From Cucumis sativus (taxonomy: Eukaryota > Streptophyta > Magnoliopsida > Cucurbitales > Cucurbitaceae), in NCBI RefSeq assembly GCF_000004075.3, contig NC_026657.2:3472001-3536000 (forward strand): a DNA stretch of 64,000 bases. The letters run 5' to 3'. This document shows, piece after piece, positions 63,437-64,000 of this stretch (its first letter is position 1; each line of letters starts with the position of its first letter). Both the position numbers and the translations under genes were made by a program. The notes under the pieces were generated by a model that ran no database searches, was not told the origin of the DNA, and saw only the letters and a program-made list of their open reading frames with translations.

Positions 63437-64000
63437 TCACGCAGATTTCTCACCAGGCAAGTAGGAGGGCGATCCACCATCAACCTGGTTCTTTTTCCTA
63501 ACAAATAAGCCGCTAAGGTTTGGTAGAAGTACCTTCTTTGAGAAGGTTTTATCTTTCTCCAATTTTTTGGACTCAACTCTTTTCACTGTTGTGCTCTGCT
63601 TTTGAATCCTATTGTGGCTTGGAGATGATTCCAAAGACACCTCTGTTTCAGCCAAAATTCTTGATGCTGCTTCAACCGCTTTTTTCTGCTCTCGCTCACG
63701 CCATCTTCTTAGTTCTCCTTCCACAGCTTTCTTAGCTGCTTCTGCCATTTTGGCTTTCTTTGAAGCTTCCTCAGTTGCAGTCTGCATATCCTCAATTTCC
63801 TTCTGGGATGCTTCTAGCTTTTTTAGAATTTCATTTTCACCAGCCTTCACAGCTTCAACTTGAGCTAATGCAGCAGCTACTTTCATTTCTGCTAATGTGT
63901 CAGACTCCTCAACTTTACGGCTTAGGGATTCAAACTCTTCCCTGGAGATAGTGATGTTAGCCCCCGACTCAGATGTCGAAGCTCGTGCAGCATTGGTTCT
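63437..64000 (-). CDS. WEB-family coiled-coil protein (DUF827), C-terminal part, runs off the window
   Basis: The open frame on the minus strand continues past the right edge, so the start lies outside; 187 C-terminal residues are visible. WEB proteins are plant-specific coiled-coil proteins tied to light-driven chloroplast movement and mechanical signalling. The conserved segment 'ITISREEFESLSRKVEESD' and 'TLAEMKVAAALAQVEAVKAG' is diagnostic. A Lys/Glu/Ala-rich heptad region follows ('EILKKLEASQKEIEDMQTAT', 'KAKMAEAAKKAVEGELRRWR'), then a basic Ser-rich tail that ends LPGEKSA. The internal Met at 63886 is not the start, because the frame is open and conserved upstream of it. The closest Arabidopsis match that I recall is WEB family protein At5g55860. 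Confidence 0.92.
   Translation of the reverse strand, partial: RTNAARASTSESGANITISREEFESLSRKVEESDTLAEMKVAAALAQVEAVKAGENEILKKLEASQKEIEDMQTATEEASKKAKMAEAAKKAVEGELRRWREREQKKAVEAASRILAETEVSLESSPSHNRIQKQSTTVKRVESKKLEKDKTFSKKVLLPNLSGLFVRKKNQVDGGSPSYLPGEKSA

Noticed and set aside
63437-63886. Treating the Met at 63886 as the start of a small 149-residue protein
   Set aside because: The frame is open to the window edge and the upstream residues match the WEB family, so the gene is cut by the window.

Overview
This window is nuclear DNA from a flowering plant (dicot). The signs are AT-rich intergenic DNA, intron-split genes with GT-AG borders, plastid-targeted proteins, arabinogalactan proteins, plant-type NF-YB, OPT and WEB families, and nested retroelement debris. 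A cucurbit (Cucumis-like) source is my best guess, from the look of the proteins and of an abundant palindromic repeat rich in CTATCA/TGATAG. That guess is memory-based and was not searched.

Layout. 1-5.4 kb is intergenic with a 263-bp tandem duplication. An intronless NF-YB3-like gene (5.4 kb) and a classical AGP gene (8.4 kb) follow. Next come a ten-exon BAM4-type beta-amylase (10.5-13.7 kb), TIC20-V (14.8 kb) and a one-domain fasciclin-like AGP (17.4 kb). Then come a six-exon CCDC22 homologue (19.7-23.0 kb) and a seven-exon nucleotide-sugar-transporter-like gene (25.0-28.1 kb). At 29.1 kb lies the broken end of a PPR gene. An OPT1-type oligopeptide transporter runs on the minus strand (32.6-35.8 kb). 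RPAC1, the shared Pol I/III alpha-like subunit, spans 40.5-50.5 kb; its seventh intron is swollen to 4.9 kb by nested retroelement fossils and its second intron holds a hAT-type MITE and LINE debris. A repeat-rich, gene-poor stretch (50.5-58.2 kb) follows. A SEC14-like gene with one GC-AG intron (58.2-62.5 kb) comes next, and the 3' end of a WEB-family gene on the minus strand runs off the right edge.

The genes are ordinary housekeeping and cell-wall genes, not a cluster for one pathway. I assembled reading frames across splice sites by hand. All multi-exon models close in frame with consensus borders (one GC donor excepted), so these genes look intact. The gene order recalls two Arabidopsis regions (At5g557xx-559xx and At1g558xx), which suggests an ancestral block that was duplicated and fractionated in Arabidopsis but kept together here.

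I found no convincing undescribed biological system. The best leads are the conserved mixed microsynteny, the retroelement-filled RPAC1 intron, two MITEs with exact target-site duplications (9 bp and 8 bp), a duplicated TATA-bearing promoter piece upstream of OPT1, helically spaced ~10-bp repeats, and the loss of catalytic residues in BAM4.
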